64,000 nucleotides of DNA from an uncultured SAR116 cluster alpha proteobacterium (GCA_902530325.1 CACAAB010000004.1:1-64000); one strand, 5' to 3'; counted from the first letter of the stretch, positions 42,808 to 52,703 are shown. Made by a program: numbers and translations. The notes: a model not told the origin generated them from the sequence alone.

Positions 42808-43902
42808 ATGCGTGGTTCTAATGATATAAAAATACTTGGTATTGAAACAAGTTGTGATGATACAGCAATTGGCGTGGTTACTTCAAAAAAAGATATTTTG
42901 TCTAATGTTGTAGTCAATCAAAACTCAAATTTAAATAATTATGGTGGCGTTGTACCTGAAATAGCAGCTAGAGACCATCTATCTAACTTAGATCATGCAA
43001 TTAATAGAGCATTAGAAGAATCAAAGCTAGATTTAAAAGAAATTGACTTAATTGCAGCTACGGGAGGACCAGGATTAATTGGTGGCGTAATTGTAGGTAC
43101 TGTATTTGCTAAATCTTTAGCTATGTCTCTTGAAAAACCTTACGTTGCTGTCAATCATTTAGAAGGACATGCATTAACAGCTCGTTTAACAGATAATATT
43201 GAATATCCTTATCTTCTGCTTTTAGTTTCTGGAGGCCATACTCAAATAATTGCTGTAATTGAATATGGGAAATATACAAGAATAAGTTCAACACTAGACG
43301 ATGCAGCTGGAGAAACTTTTGATAAGGCTGCAAAAATACTTGGGATTGGTTTTCCAGGCGGGCCCATGATAGAAAAAATGTCTAAAGATGGTGATCCAAC
43401 CAGTTTTTATTTACCAAGACCAATGCATAAATCTAAAAATCCAAATTTTTCTTTTTCAGGCCTAAAAACAGCTTTTAATCAGATAGTAATGAAAAATAAA
43501 TTAAACAAAAAGATAATAAGTGATTTATCAGCGAGCATTCAAAAATCTATAACAGATTGTTTAATTGATAGAACAAGATTAGGAATTACAAAATTTAGGG
43601 AAATACTTGGTAACTTACCTAATATTCAACTTGTTGTGTCAGGAGGTGTTGCTTCAAATTTATATATTAGAAAAGAATTAAAAAAACTTTGTTTAGAAAC
43701 AAATAGTGTCTTTTTTGCACCTCCATTAAATTTGTGCACAGATAATGGTGCTATGATTGCGTGGGCAGGCTACGAAAAGTATAATAATGAAGGTGAAAGT
43801 GATTTAAACTTTAAGCCAAGGCCAAGATGGCCATTAGATCCCAACGCACATTTAATAAACCCTATACATCATAATATTGGGAAAAGTGGAGCAAAAGCGT
43901 AA
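42808..43902 (+). CDS. tsaD: tRNA N6-adenosine threonylcarbamoyltransferase
   Basis: Transfers threonylcarbamoyl to A37 of ANN-decoding tRNAs, with TsaB and TsaE. ILGIETSCDDTAIGVV is the ASKHA phosphate loop, the iron-binding His pair is in VNHLEGHALTARL, and LLLVSGGHTQI and VSGGVASNLYIRKEL are conserved. 364 residues, normal length. Its TAA is immediately followed by the gpsA ATG, a common alphaproteobacterial pair. Confidence 0.97.
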   Translation: MRGSNDIKILGIETSCDDTAIGVVTSKKDILSNVVVNQNSNLNNYGGVVPEIAARDHLSNLDHAINRALEESKLDLKEIDLIAATGGPGLIGGVIVGTVFAKSLAMSLEKPYVAVNHLEGHALTARLTDNIEYPYLLLLVSGGHTQIIAVIEYGKYTRISSTLDDAAGETFDKAAKILGIGFPGGPMIEKMSKDGDPTSFYLPRPMHKSKNPNFSFSGLKTAFNQIVMKNKLNKKIISDLSASIQKSITDCLIDRTRLGITKFREILGNLPNIQLVVSGGVASNLYIRKELKKLCLETNSVFFAPPLNLCTDNGAMIAWAGYEKYNNEGESDLNFKPRPRWPLDPNAHLINPIHHNIGKSGAKA

Positions 43903-44886
43903 ATGTCAATTTATTCAAATATATGTTTTTATGGAGGTGGTGCGTGGGGACAGGCATTAGCAATAACCCTTTCCTCATTAAATAATAATTCTACAATATT
44001 AGTATCTGATAAAACTAGAGAAACACAAATAAATAATAGTAAATCAGAAAGATTCCCTAATTTAAAATTAAGTCCTTTGATACGAGCAACTACAAATATA
44101 GAAAAAGCCATAAAAGATAGTGATTTAATTTTTATTACCACGGAAAGCAAAAGAGTTTTATTGGCTATCGAAGAAATCTCCTCTTTTTCTAAAAACAAAA
44201 TTAATGTAATTATTACTTCAAAAGGTTTTGCAACAAAAAAAGGAAAAACGTTTAATGAAATTGTAGAAAATAAATTTCATAACATATTACTTTCTATACT
44301 AACCGGACCCACTTTTGCTGACGAAATTGCTAATAAAAAGCCTGCAGCAGCAATAGTAGCCAATAAAGATATTGATATAGCCACTTCTATTTGCGAACTA
44401 TTTCACAATTCCAATTTAAGGCTTTATCCTAGCAATGATCCAATCGGAGCGTCTATTGCTGGTGCAATAAAAAATATAATTGCTATTGGTGCTGGTATTG
44501 TTGAAGGCTTAGAATTAGGTGATAATGCTAAAGCTGCGCTTATTACTAGAGGCATTTCAGAAACATGCGAATTAATTAAAAAAGTTGGTGGAGATCATAA
44601 AACAGCCTTTGGTCTTGCTGGAATTGGTGATATAAGCTTAACATGTGGTGGACCACATTCTAGAAACATGGCATACGGCATGGATATTATTAAAAATAAC
44701 TATCGGCCCTCAACAAGTTTAGTAGAAGGATTAAACGCTCTAGATGCTGCTATTGCTTTATCTAATGATCTTAATGTAGAGCTACCAATCGTAGGAGCCA
44801 TTTATAAAATTATAAACAAAAAAGCTGATGTCAATGATATCATAAAAAACTTACTTGCCAGACCAATTAAAAATGAATTTTTATAA
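43903..44886 (+). CDS. gpsA: Glycerol-3-phosphate dehydrogenase [NAD(P)+]
   Basis: Reduces dihydroxyacetone phosphate to glycerol-3-phosphate for phospholipid synthesis. FYGGGAWGQALAITLSS is the cofactor motif, ITSKGFATKKGKTFNEIVE and TGPTFADEIA follow. IAGAIKNIIAIGAGIVEGLE holds the catalytic Lys, and AGIGDISLTCGGPHSRN is the substrate loop. 327 residues. Abuts tsaD with no gap. Confidence 0.96.
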   Translation: MSIYSNICFYGGGAWGQALAITLSSLNNNSTILVSDKTRETQINNSKSERFPNLKLSPLIRATTNIEKAIKDSDLIFITTESKRVLLAIEEISSFSKNKINVIITSKGFATKKGKTFNEIVENKFHNILLSILTGPTFADEIANKKPAAAIVANKDIDIATSICELFHNSNLRLYPSNDPIGASIAGAIKNIIAIGAGIVEGLELGDNAKAALITRGISETCELIKKVGGDHKTAFGLAGIGDISLTCGGPHSRNMAYGMDIIKNNYRPSTSLVEGLNALDAAIALSNDLNVELPIVGAIYKIINKKADVNDIIKNLLARPIKNEFL

Positions 44887-44919
44887 ATATATTATTAAAT
44901 AAATATAACAAAGAATTCT

Positions 44920-45300
44920 TCAAGATTTATTTTCTAGTTTTTTTTCTCTGTATATAAAAAATAAATTTCTAGCGTATATAAACACTCCAACCGACTGTCC
45001 GGCAATTATAACAGGATCTTGTCTCCAAATTGCATAAGTTAATAAAACCAGTCCACCTGAAATTGAAAAATACCAGAAAGCTATGGGTATAATTGACCTG
45101 CCAGCATTTTCACTGCTTATCCATTGAATAATAAAACGTGTTGCAAACAGTGCCTGTCCTCCAAAACCAATAATAATCATAATTGCTTCTGGATGATTTA
45201 ATAAATAAGGCTCCATAAATGGTAGAATGACAATTATTAACTCATTAAAAAAAATTGCACCTTTTTCTATCTGGTTTGATAAGAATGATATAAAATTCAT
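44920..45300 (-). CDS. Lipid-A-disaccharide synthase N-terminal-like (LABN) membrane protein
   Basis: A 126-residue protein with three membrane helices. ALFATRFIIQWISSENAGRS, IPIAFWYFSISGG and IYARNLFFIYREK are diagnostic of the LABN domain, here as a stand-alone protein and not fused to LpxB. Stand-alone LABN genes are often beside a GT2 polyprenyl-phosphate glycosyltransferase and a GT39 transferase, as here. A role in carrier-lipid-linked sugar movement is inferred. Confidence 0.88.
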   Translation of the reverse strand: MNFISFLSNQIEKGAIFFNELIIVILPFMEPYLLNHPEAIMIIIGFGGQALFATRFIIQWISSENAGRSIIPIAFWYFSISGGLVLLTYAIWRQDPVIIAGQSVGVFIYARNLFFIYREKKLENKS

Positions 45301-45313
45301 TACAAATTCCTAA

Positions 45314-46081
45314 TTATTTTAAAATCTCTTTAAAAGAAGTATTTTTTGGCATTCTATTTCTTAGCCAGATTACGCCTAGCACATCAAAAAGCCCAACTAT
45401 TAGTCTTCCAAAATTAGTATAATTTGAAGTCCCTGCTACTCTTTTCCTATGCTTAACATTGAATTCTAAAACCTTGGCTCCCTCCCGTATAACAAGAGTT
45501 GATAAATATCTATGCATATGGTCAAAATAAGGTAACCTTAGATATAACTCTTTATGAAATACTTTGATACCACAACCTGAATCTGGGTGAGTATCCTTTA
45601 GCAAAATAAATCTACAATATTTCGCAAAAGATGATGCCCATAACCTAGTAATACTATCTTTACGATTTACTCTAACTCCACCAATTAATATTAACTTATC
45701 TTTATGGCTTTTGATAGTATCAATCATTTTTGGAAGATCTGATGGATCATTTTGACCGTCTCCATCCAGAGTTGCTATTAGTGTTGAATTTGATACTTGG
45801 ATACCAGTTCTTAGAGCTGCAGATTGACCATGACTATTTTTATGACTAATAACCCTTAACTTTTTATTATTTTTCAAATTATTTCTTAATTCTAATTCAG
45901 TTTCGTCGTCTGATCCATCATTTACATATATTATTTCATAATCGAACTTTTTTAAAGACTGTTGAATTTCATTTATTAGACTACTAATATTTCCTGCTTC
46001 ATTTTTAACAGGAATAACCACAGATATTTCAGTTGTTTTAGACATATTTAATATTGCAATAATTGAATGTATAGCAATCAA
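45314..46081 (-). CDS. Family 2 glycosyltransferase (polyprenyl-phosphate sugar transferase type)
   Basis: A 255-residue GT2 enzyme resembling dolichyl- or undecaprenyl-phosphate sugar transferases (DPM1/ArnC type). ISVVIPVKNEAGNISSLINE starts the GT-A fold, IYVNDGSDDET and ATLDGDGQNDPSDLPKM carry the metal-binding acidic motifs, and RKRVAGTSNYTNFGR ends it. It lies between LABN and GT39 genes, 13 and 8 bases apart. It would load a sugar onto undecaprenyl phosphate. Confidence 0.9.
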   Translation of the reverse strand: MIAIHSIIAILNMSKTTEISVVIPVKNEAGNISSLINEIQQSLKKFDYEIIYVNDGSDDETELELRNNLKNNKKLRVISHKNSHGQSAALRTGIQVSNSTLIATLDGDGQNDPSDLPKMIDTIKSHKDKLILIGGVRVNRKDSITRLWASSFAKYCRFILLKDTHPDSGCGIKVFHKELYLRLPYFDHMHRYLSTLVIREGAKVLEFNVKHRKRVAGTSNYTNFGRLIVGLFDVLGVIWLRNRMPKNTSFKEILK

Positions 46082-46089
46082 TAGCTATT

Positions 46090-47817
46090 TTAGTTAGCAA
46101 GGTCAAACAATTGATTTTGAAAAATGTATATTTCTACATGTCTTCCTTTAGCTATATTAAAACCTTTTACTATAGATATTTCTTTTAATTTTAAATTTAG
46201 GTCGTTTGTTGTTTCTAAGAATTGTTTTAGATCACTTTTTTCTATTAACGCTGTATTGTTTTTGCCCTCTGCCATAAAAATACCAACTTCGTGCGGATTA
46301 GATAATAAAACATTTCCATTTAATAAAAAAACAAGACTTGGTTCATGGTAACCTGAGGATGCAATGGCATCAGTCTTAACTTTTGCTAATTTATTTATAA
46401 TTGTTTTACTTGGATATAAATAGTCTAGTTTAGGTAAAATAAAATTGTAATTAATAATGTTGAAAATTGACCCAAGAGCAATTATTACCAATAAAATATT
46501 AGAAAAATTTTTACTAATATCTAGATATAAAATTTTGAAATTAAAAATCAAAGTAAGGGACAAAATAAAAATTACAATTCCAATTAAGACAAGTAATATT
46601 GTGAGAAATGTTAAAATAATATCATTTTCAATATTAAAATTAGAAGATATGTAAAAGATACCTCCGCTTAAAATAATTCCTCCAAAGCTAAATAAAACGC
46701 AAGAAAAATAGGTAATTTTTTGAAGTATAACATTTTTAATTTTTTTAATATTTGACTTGAACTGGAATATTCCACCTATAGCAAGAATTGCAATTGCTGG
46801 CAAAACTGGAAGCGCATAATGGAAAAGTTTTGTTGGAATTATTTCAATAACAATCCAAAAAGGTAAAATCCAACAGATTAAAAATCTTATAATCATATTA
46901 GCTTTGTTTTGTATACAAAATAAAATTAAACAAGGTAAGAAAGTTGCAATAGGCCAGATTGAAATTGATAATGTCAACAAATGAGTTCCAGGCCAAGCAC
47001 CATGACCTTCTTGACCACTCTTCAATTTACTAAAAAAGTCCTCTTCAAAAGCTTTTTGTAAAAACATTCCGTTTGTTTCTTCATCAATTGCAAAAAACCA
47101 TGGCAGAATGACTAAAGAACAAATTAAAAAACCTAAAATGGGTCTTAAAGATTTTATAAGATTTATAGATTTGTGAATTATAGAAAAGGCGATAACTGTA
47201 GGAAACAGTATAGCTATTGAAAGAGGACCTTTTACCAAAATTCCAAAGGAAAAAGCTAGCCATACTATTGTTGGGTAAAGGTATTTAACTTTGTAAGTAT
47301 TATCTCTATCCAAAATTATTTTAAGTAAAAAATATTGCTGAACACAGATTAAACACAAAAGAGTAGCGTCAGTTTTGGCTAAATGAGCTTCTCCCATAAA
47401 TACAATTGATGATGCAAATAGTAATGTTACTATAAGGGTTTGATAAAGCGGGAAAATCAATCTAGTTATCAAACCAACAAAAACTAATGTTATAATAGAG
47501 CTTAATAAAGATGGTATTCTATACGACCCAATATTTTCCTGACCAAATATTTTTGCTGAAATTGCTTGAAGCCAATAGATACCGATTGGTTTCTTTGCCC
47601 TAATTTCATCTTGAAATTTTATATTTACGTAATCACCACTTTGAATCATTTGACTACTAGCTTGAGCAAAACGGGCTTCATCCCGATCTATAGGAGGTAT
47701 TGAGTATTGCCCAGAAAAAAGAGCTAAAATTATTAAAATAATCAATGAACCTAAAATTAAAAAATCTAATTTTTTTAATTTTTTAAAAAATTCTGAAAAT
47801 TCTAAAATATTTTTCAT
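46090..47817 (-). CDS. GT39/ArnT-like membrane glycosyltransferase
   Basis: A 575-residue GT-C enzyme with about ten to twelve membrane helices. The first periplasmic loop has PPIDRDEARFAQASSQMIQ, the catalytic DE pair typical of PMT and ArnT families, followed by IRAKKPIGIYWLQAI. ArnT-like enzymes transfer a sugar from undecaprenyl phosphate to lipid A or another acceptor. First gene of the GT39-GT2-LABN operon. Sugar and acceptor unknown. Confidence 0.9.
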   Translation of the reverse strand: MKNILEFSEFFKKLKKLDFLILGSLIILIILALFSGQYSIPPIDRDEARFAQASSQMIQSGDYVNIKFQDEIRAKKPIGIYWLQAISAKIFGQENIGSYRIPSLLSSIITLVFVGLITRLIFPLYQTLIVTLLFASSIVFMGEAHLAKTDATLLCLICVQQYFLLKIILDRDNTYKVKYLYPTIVWLAFSFGILVKGPLSIAILFPTVIAFSIIHKSINLIKSLRPILGFLICSLVILPWFFAIDEETNGMFLQKAFEEDFFSKLKSGQEGHGAWPGTHLLTLSISIWPIATFLPCLILFCIQNKANMIIRFLICWILPFWIVIEIIPTKLFHYALPVLPAIAILAIGGIFQFKSNIKKIKNVILQKITYFSCVLFSFGGIILSGGIFYISSNFNIENDIILTFLTILLVLIGIVIFILSLTLIFNFKILYLDISKNFSNILLVIIALGSIFNIINYNFILPKLDYLYPSKTIINKLAKVKTDAIASSGYHEPSLVFLLNGNVLLSNPHEVGIFMAEGKNNTALIEKSDLKQFLETTNDLNLKLKEISIVKGFNIAKGRHVEIYIFQNQLFDLAN

Positions 47818-47901
47818 TTCTTCAACTTTTACATTAATTTAGAAATATCATATTTTGATAGTAATGTTATAATTTTAATCTTAGTACAAGGTAATTAAAT
47901 A

Positions 47902-49365
47902 ATGGTATATAATTTTAATGAGATTCTAGATGGATTTTGTGAAAATAAAAAAGTAAAATCAATTCCTCTTTATCTTTTCAAAGATATAAAAAGCTTAAAT
48001 TCAAATAACTTAATATCAGAAAAACAAAAAAAATTTTTAAAATCAAGTTTTGCGCTAGACTTACAGCATTTCGGATTTTTCCCAGATGAACAATTTGCTC
48101 TTGGTGGAGCAATTGCAATAGTTAAAAAATCCCTTGAACCAAAAGAAAGCTTAATTGACCAAGCAGCTTATCTATCACAAAAACTTCCAAAGAGAAAATG
48201 GAGTGTTCAGTTTGTTGACGAATTTGACAATTTTGACAAGTTAAACTTTATTTTAGGTTGGGGGTTAGCGTTCTATAATTTTTCCATAAAAAAAATAAAC
48301 AAAAATTCTCATAAAAAGCAGGCATTATGCTTATCTGAATGTATAAAGGAAGTTTCAAAAAATTCATTAGAAAACTGCTTTGCAGAAATTCGAGGTATTT
48401 TTCTAGCAAGAGATTTGATAAATCTGCCACCAAATATGCTAACACCTTTTAACTACGAAAAAGTAATTAAAAAATCATTTAAAAAATTTTCGCCTAAAAT
48501 TTTAACATACAAAGACAAACAACTAGAAAAGAATTTTCCCTTAGTAGATTTTGTTGGTAGATCTTCCGAAAACAAACCTGTGCTCATTGACCTTCAATGG
48601 AATAAAAATAAAAAAAATAATTACCCTAACATTGTTTTAGTTGGTAAGGGAGTTACATTTGATAGTGGTGGTTTAGATATAAAACCATCCAATAGTATGT
48701 TGTTAATGAAAAAAGATATGGGTGGTAGTGCAGTAGTTCTGGGCATAGCTTATGCATTAATGTCCATAAATTGTCCTATTAATATAAGAGTAATATTACC
48801 ACTTGCTGAGAATTCAGTCTCCGAGAAGTCTATGAGACCATTAGATATTGTTTTTTCAAGAAACCAAACACCAGTTGAAATCGGTAATACTGATGCTGAA
48901 GGTAGATTATTACTTGCCGACGCACTCACTTATTGTCAGGAGAGCAAAGTAAAAAGTGATTTTATTATAGATTTTGCAACATTAACTGGTGCCGCAAGAG
49001 TGGCTTTAGGCACAGAATTACCTGCATTATTTACAAATAATGATAAATTAGGTGAAGATATTATAAATGAAGGTGTAAAACAAATTGACCCAATGTGGAG
49101 ATTACCTTTATTCAACCCTTATAGTAAACAACTTGATAAAAATAATAATGCAATAAGTAGTACAGGATCATCAGGAACAGGTGGTGCAATAACAGCAGCA
49201 TTATTTCTAAATAGATTTATTAATAAAAATACAAATTGGGCACATATTGATTTAATGGCTTGGAATACATCATCACGACCAGGATTTCCTGTGGGTGGAG
49301 AGGCTATGGGATTAAGGACTATAGTAAATATGATTATGAAATATTGTTCAAAAAGTAAACTTTAA
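47902..49365 (+). CDS. Leucyl aminopeptidase (M17 family)
   Basis: A 487-residue cytosolic aminopeptidase. The dizinc site is in LVGKGVTFDSGGLDIKPS (Lys and Asp), KKDMGGSAVVLG and the family signature NTDAEGRLLLADALTY. The N-terminal macro-like domain is diverged, and SGTGGAITAALFLNRFI is typical of alphaproteobacterial PepB-like members. It diverges from the GT39 gene and converges on the phosphatase, one base apart. Confidence 0.95.
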   Translation: MVYNFNEILDGFCENKKVKSIPLYLFKDIKSLNSNNLISEKQKKFLKSSFALDLQHFGFFPDEQFALGGAIAIVKKSLEPKESLIDQAAYLSQKLPKRKWSVQFVDEFDNFDKLNFILGWGLAFYNFSIKKINKNSHKKQALCLSECIKEVSKNSLENCFAEIRGIFLARDLINLPPNMLTPFNYEKVIKKSFKKFSPKILTYKDKQLEKNFPLVDFVGRSSENKPVLIDLQWNKNKKNNYPNIVLVGKGVTFDSGGLDIKPSNSMLLMKKDMGGSAVVLGIAYALMSINCPINIRVILPLAENSVSEKSMRPLDIVFSRNQTPVEIGNTDAEGRLLLADALTYCQESKVKSDFIIDFATLTGAARVALGTELPALFTNNDKLGEDIINEGVKQIDPMWRLPLFNPYSKQLDKNNNAISSTGSSGTGGAITAALFLNRFINKNTNWAHIDLMAWNTSSRPGFPVGGEAMGLRTIVNMIMKYCSKSKL

Positions 49366-49366
49366 A

Positions 49367-50158
49367 TTAATTCAAAATTTTAATTGCTGTGTCATAAATA
49401 TTCTTGTCTTTTGCAACAACCACAGAGTACTTACTTAGTAAATCATTTCTTAAATTAATTTCGTTAGATTTCCAGTCAGATACAATAATGTTTTTTGCTT
49501 TTAATATCGGTATCAATGGTAAGATATCATATGAAGAAAGACCCTCTTCAATTACTAAATCCAAACCTCCTTTAATTACCAAACAATAATTATGACAATC
49601 TCCTGACCATACATGATACTTAGATTTTTTTATCAAAGTTTCATATTTTTGTTTACCAATATCAGAAAACAAATGTAGACCTGTAGAGGCAACTGTTGCT
49701 TCAGATATGCTGGTGATAGATTTATAATCTGTTATAAAAGATGAATTATTAAGTAAACACCTATTTTTATAGCCAATCCATCTTTCATTCAAGGCAGGAA
49801 AATCAGCCATACCAATGATAGGCTCCCCTTTAAATGCAAGAGATATTAATGTGCCCCATAAAGGCCTTCCAATAATATAACTTCGTGTTCCATCTATTGG
49901 ATCTATAATCCAAGTATAATCTGAATTATTTGATGCAAGCCCCATCTCTTCAGCAAATATATTATGATTAGGAAATTTGGCTGAAATTGTCTCTCTTATT
50001 ATCTTTTCAGCATTTATATCATAGTCAGTTACAGGACTTCCATCATCTTTAACTTTTAAAGTTAGATTTGAGCTAAAACCTTCTAAAGTTATAACTTTTG
50101 AACGATCAGCTAATAAATTCATAAAATCCGAAATTTCAATAAATTCAGCTTCGTTCAT
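49367..50158 (-). CDS. Inositol monophosphatase family (histidinol-phosphatase-like)
   Basis: A 263-residue Mg-dependent phosphatase. IFAEEMG, the metal site WIIDPIDGTRSYIIGRPLWG and the second aspartate in VWSGDCHNYCLVIKGG with LVIEEGLSSYDILPLIPIL define the family. Short length and the SYIIGRPLWG loop favour HisN-type histidinol-phosphatase over inositol monophosphatase or CysQ. Substrate is inferred. Confidence 0.88.
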   Translation of the reverse strand: MNEAEFIEISDFMNLLADRSKVITLEGFSSNLTLKVKDDGSPVTDYDINAEKIIRETISAKFPNHNIFAEEMGLASNNSDYTWIIDPIDGTRSYIIGRPLWGTLISLAFKGEPIIGMADFPALNERWIGYKNRCLLNNSSFITDYKSITSISEATVASTGLHLFSDIGKQKYETLIKKSKYHVWSGDCHNYCLVIKGGLDLVIEEGLSSYDILPLIPILKAKNIIVSDWKSNEINLRNDLLSKYSVVVAKDKNIYDTAIKILN

Positions 50159-50203
50159 TCAAGCAACCTTTTCAAAGGGGATATTTCTTCATTTATATTT
50201 TAT

Positions 50204-50737
50204 CTATGGTAAGGCAACAGGATTATCGCTCTTTGTTCTTAACCACGCGATAAGATCAGCTCTATCTTTTGTTTTTGATAAACCTGCATAATTCATTTTA
50301 GTCCCTTTATAAAACAGCTTTGGTTTATATAAGAACTTATTAAGCTCTTCGTAGGTCCATTTTCCAGATAATGATGCTAAAGTTTTTGAATAAGCATAGT
50401 CTGCTTTACCTTGATCCTTGTTAACGATGTTATAGAGATTAGGTCCAACTTTATTAGCTCCTCCAGCATCAAATCCGTGGCAAGCAACACATTTTTTAGA
50501 AATTTTCTGACCACTCTCTATGTCAGCACTAGCCAAAAGAGCAAGTATTGGTTCAACTACTATTTCTTTAGTTTCTTTTATTTTAGTTTCAGCTTTTTCA
50601 GGGACTTCTATTGGATATGCATTTGATACTTCGGTATCAGGACTAACAAGTAAGTTACCAATCTTTCCAAAGATCATTATCAACAAAACACCTGACAATA
50701 ATGCTGCTGCTATTTTATTAAACCTCAATGCGTCCAT
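50204..50737 (-). CDS. Membrane-anchored class I cytochrome c
   Basis: A 177-residue cytochrome with an uncleaved N-terminal anchor (about residues 8-28), a Pro/Glu/Lys-rich linker (about 35-65) and a class I heme domain. The heme is bound by CVACH, and the axial methionine is likely in FYKGTKMNYAGL. It resembles the CycM-type cytochromes encoded beside kdsB and pheA in many Alphaproteobacteria, which pass electrons to cytochrome oxidase. Divergent from kdsB. Confidence 0.92.
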   Translation of the reverse strand: MDALRFNKIAAALLSGVLLIMIFGKIGNLLVSPDTEVSNAYPIEVPEKAETKIKETKEIVVEPILALLASADIESGQKISKKCVACHGFDAGGANKVGPNLYNIVNKDQGKADYAYSKTLASLSGKWTYEELNKFLYKPKLFYKGTKMNYAGLSKTKDRADLIAWLRTKSDNPVALP

Positions 50738-50879
50738 AAATTAATCCACAAATAAAAATTTTAATAAATAATTATTTACATGCAAGAAATGCTTTCTTCA
50801 AGTATAAAAGTTAAAAAGGGTAATAAATTATTTCCAAGAAATCTTAAAAAAATTAAAGATGATTCATGGAGCTTTAAAA

Positions 50880-51638
50880 TTGAAATATACTGATACCATA
50901 ATTATGATACCTGCTAGGTTGGGTTCTTCAAGATTACCAAACAAACCTCTGCTAAAAATAAATGGCATCCCTTTAATAATACATGCATATAACTGTGCAA
51001 AAAATGCAAAATTAAATGTTCCAATAGTTGTAGCAACTGATGATAAATTAATTTTAGAAACTGTGAATGAATTTGGCGGAACTGCTTTAATGACTTCTCA
51101 TCACCATGAAAGTGGATCAGATAGAATATTGGAGGCTCTTGAAAAATTTGATCCTGAAAAAAAATATAAGAATATAATCCATCTGCAAGGTGATCTTCCA
51201 AATATTTCAGGAAATTTAATTCAAAAGTTAGCTCAGGTAGCTAATGATCCATTAAAAGAAATTACAACAGTCATTGTCAAAGCTTCTCCTGACGAGTTTG
51301 ACGACCCATCAGTAGTCAAAGTAGCATCGGCTTTCAAAAAAGATAACCCAAAAATAAATGATGTTGGAAGGGCATTATATTTCAGTAGAGCTTGTATTCC
51401 AACCGGAAGTAAAAATATTTGGCATCATATAGGCATTTATGCTTGGCGAAGAAGTGTTTTAGAAAAATTTGTGAAATTAAAACCTTCTCCACTAGAAAAG
51501 TCAGAAAAACTTGAACAACTTCGCGCACTTGAATCAGGAATACAGATACACACAATTATTACTTCTGAGCATCCTATTGGAGTGGATACTAGATTAGATT
51601 TGAATAAAGCAGAAAATTATTTTAAAGACTTAGCTTAG
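50880..51638 (+). CDS. kdsB: 3-deoxy-manno-octulosonate cytidylyltransferase
   Basis: Activates KDO to CMP-KDO for LPS core synthesis. IIMIPARLGSSRLPNKPLLKI is the CTP-binding loop (starting about residue 7), VVATDD and HLQGDLPN carry the metal-binding acidic residues, and HIGIYAWRRSVLEKF and EKLEQLRALESG are conserved. I prefer TTG at 50880, with GGAG at 50868-50871 and an eight-base spacer (252 residues), over the ATG at 50859, which lacks a ribosome-binding site. Confidence 0.95.
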   Translation: MKYTDTIIMIPARLGSSRLPNKPLLKINGIPLIIHAYNCAKNAKLNVPIVVATDDKLILETVNEFGGTALMTSHHHESGSDRILEALEKFDPEKKYKNIIHLQGDLPNISGNLIQKLAQVANDPLKEITTVIVKASPDEFDDPSVVKVASAFKKDNPKINDVGRALYFSRACIPTGSKNIWHHIGIYAWRRSVLEKFVKLKPSPLEKSEKLEQLRALESGIQIHTIITSEHPIGVDTRLDLNKAENYFKDLA

Positions 51639-51681
51639 TTATTCATATAATTAAATAAGACAAACTATATAGAGATAAAAA

Positions 51682-52530
51682 ATGAATGATAAAAGTAAAA
51701 TTATAATTGCTTTTCAAGGTATGCCTGGCGCATATTCAAATATGGCATGTGAAGCTTATTTTCCTAAATCTGAAACTCTTCCATGTACTTCATTTGAAGA
51801 CATGCTTAACTCAACTAAAAATGGGGAAAGTGATTATGCAATGGTTCCTGTTGAAAACTCATTAGCAGGAAGGGTTGCAGACATTCATCATTTAATACCA
51901 GAAAGTGGATTATTTATAGTTGGCGAACATTTTCAGAGGGTAAACCATCAATTGTTAGGACATAAAACTTCTAAACTAGAAGATCTGAAATATATTAAAA
52001 GTCATGCACAGGGACTTGCTCAATGTAGAAAATTTATAAAAAAGCAAGGTCTTATTCCAATTCAACATATAGATACTGCTGGAGCAGCAGAAGAAGTTTC
52101 AAGATTGAAAGATCCTAAAATTGCCGCAATAGCTTCAAACATGGCAGCAAAAATCTATAACCTAAAAATATTAAAAAATAATATTGAAGACGCAGAACAT
52201 AATACAACTAGATTTTTGATAATGGCTAGAGATCCTCAAACACCGTCTGTAGACACACCAATTCCCGTGACAACTATAATTTTTGAGGTTAGATCTGTTC
52301 CTGCTGCATTATATAAAGTATTAGGTGGATTTGCTACTAACGGAATAAATCTTACTAAACTTGAAAGCTATATTGGTGGTAAGGAGATGAACGCAGCAAG
52401 ATTTTATGTTGATGCAGAAGGTCATCCAGATACAAAACCTATGCAAAACGCTCTTGAAGAGATGTATTTCTATAGCGAAACTAATTCAGTTAAAATTATT
52501 GGAACTTACTCTAGAGCTAAGAAAAACTAA
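51682..52530 (+). CDS. pheA: Prephenate dehydratase
   Basis: Converts prephenate to phenylpyruvate in phenylalanine synthesis. FQGMPGAYSNMACEAYFP opens the catalytic domain, MVPVENSLAGRVADIHHL and the catalytic Thr in NTTRFLIMAR follow. The C-terminal ACT domain has KLESYIGGKEMNAARFYVD, the phenylalanine-sensing motif. 282 residues, dehydratase only with no chorismate mutase. Plus strand after kdsB. Confidence 0.95.
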   Translation: MNDKSKIIIAFQGMPGAYSNMACEAYFPKSETLPCTSFEDMLNSTKNGESDYAMVPVENSLAGRVADIHHLIPESGLFIVGEHFQRVNHQLLGHKTSKLEDLKYIKSHAQGLAQCRKFIKKQGLIPIQHIDTAGAAEEVSRLKDPKIAAIASNMAAKIYNLKILKNNIEDAEHNTTRFLIMARDPQTPSVDTPIPVTTIIFEVRSVPAALYKVLGGFATNGINLTKLESYIGGKEMNAARFYVDAEGHPDTKPMQNALEEMYFYSETNSVKIIGTYSRAKKN

Positions 52531-52551
52531 TTCAAAAAAACACAGAAATTC

Positions 52552-52581
52552 TTGCATATTATTGTTATTTATAACATATAT
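52552..52581 (+). promoter_or_regulatory. Candidate promoter of the SRP RNA
   Basis: TTGCAT at 52552-52557 and ATATAT at 52576-52581, 18 bases apart, lie at the right distance (about seven bases) before the first paired base of the SRP RNA. In such AT-rich DNA the match could be chance, but the position supports it. Confidence 0.4.
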
Positions 52582-52585
52582 ATGA

Positions 52586-52677
52586 TTGAAGGGTCACACG
52601 GACGTAATTCTTGCCAATCCGGTCAGGTCCGAAAGGAAGCAGCCGTAACAATGATAGCGGGTTGTGAGGCCCTTCGT
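52586..52677 (+). ncRNA. ffs: Signal recognition particle RNA (small 4.5S type)
   Basis: An approximately 92-base RNA. The universally conserved loop region GGTCAGGTCCGAAAGGAAGC is at 52621-52640, continuing into AGCC. The 5' strand GAAGGGTC (52588-52595) pairs with the 3' end GGCCCTTC (52668-52675) to close the stem, followed by four T. It binds Ffh and directs membrane proteins to the translocon. Placement between pheA and dnaX is common. Exact ends are estimated. Confidence 0.95.
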
Positions 52678-52703
52678 TTTAGTGATTAAAAACGAGATAT
52701 CAA

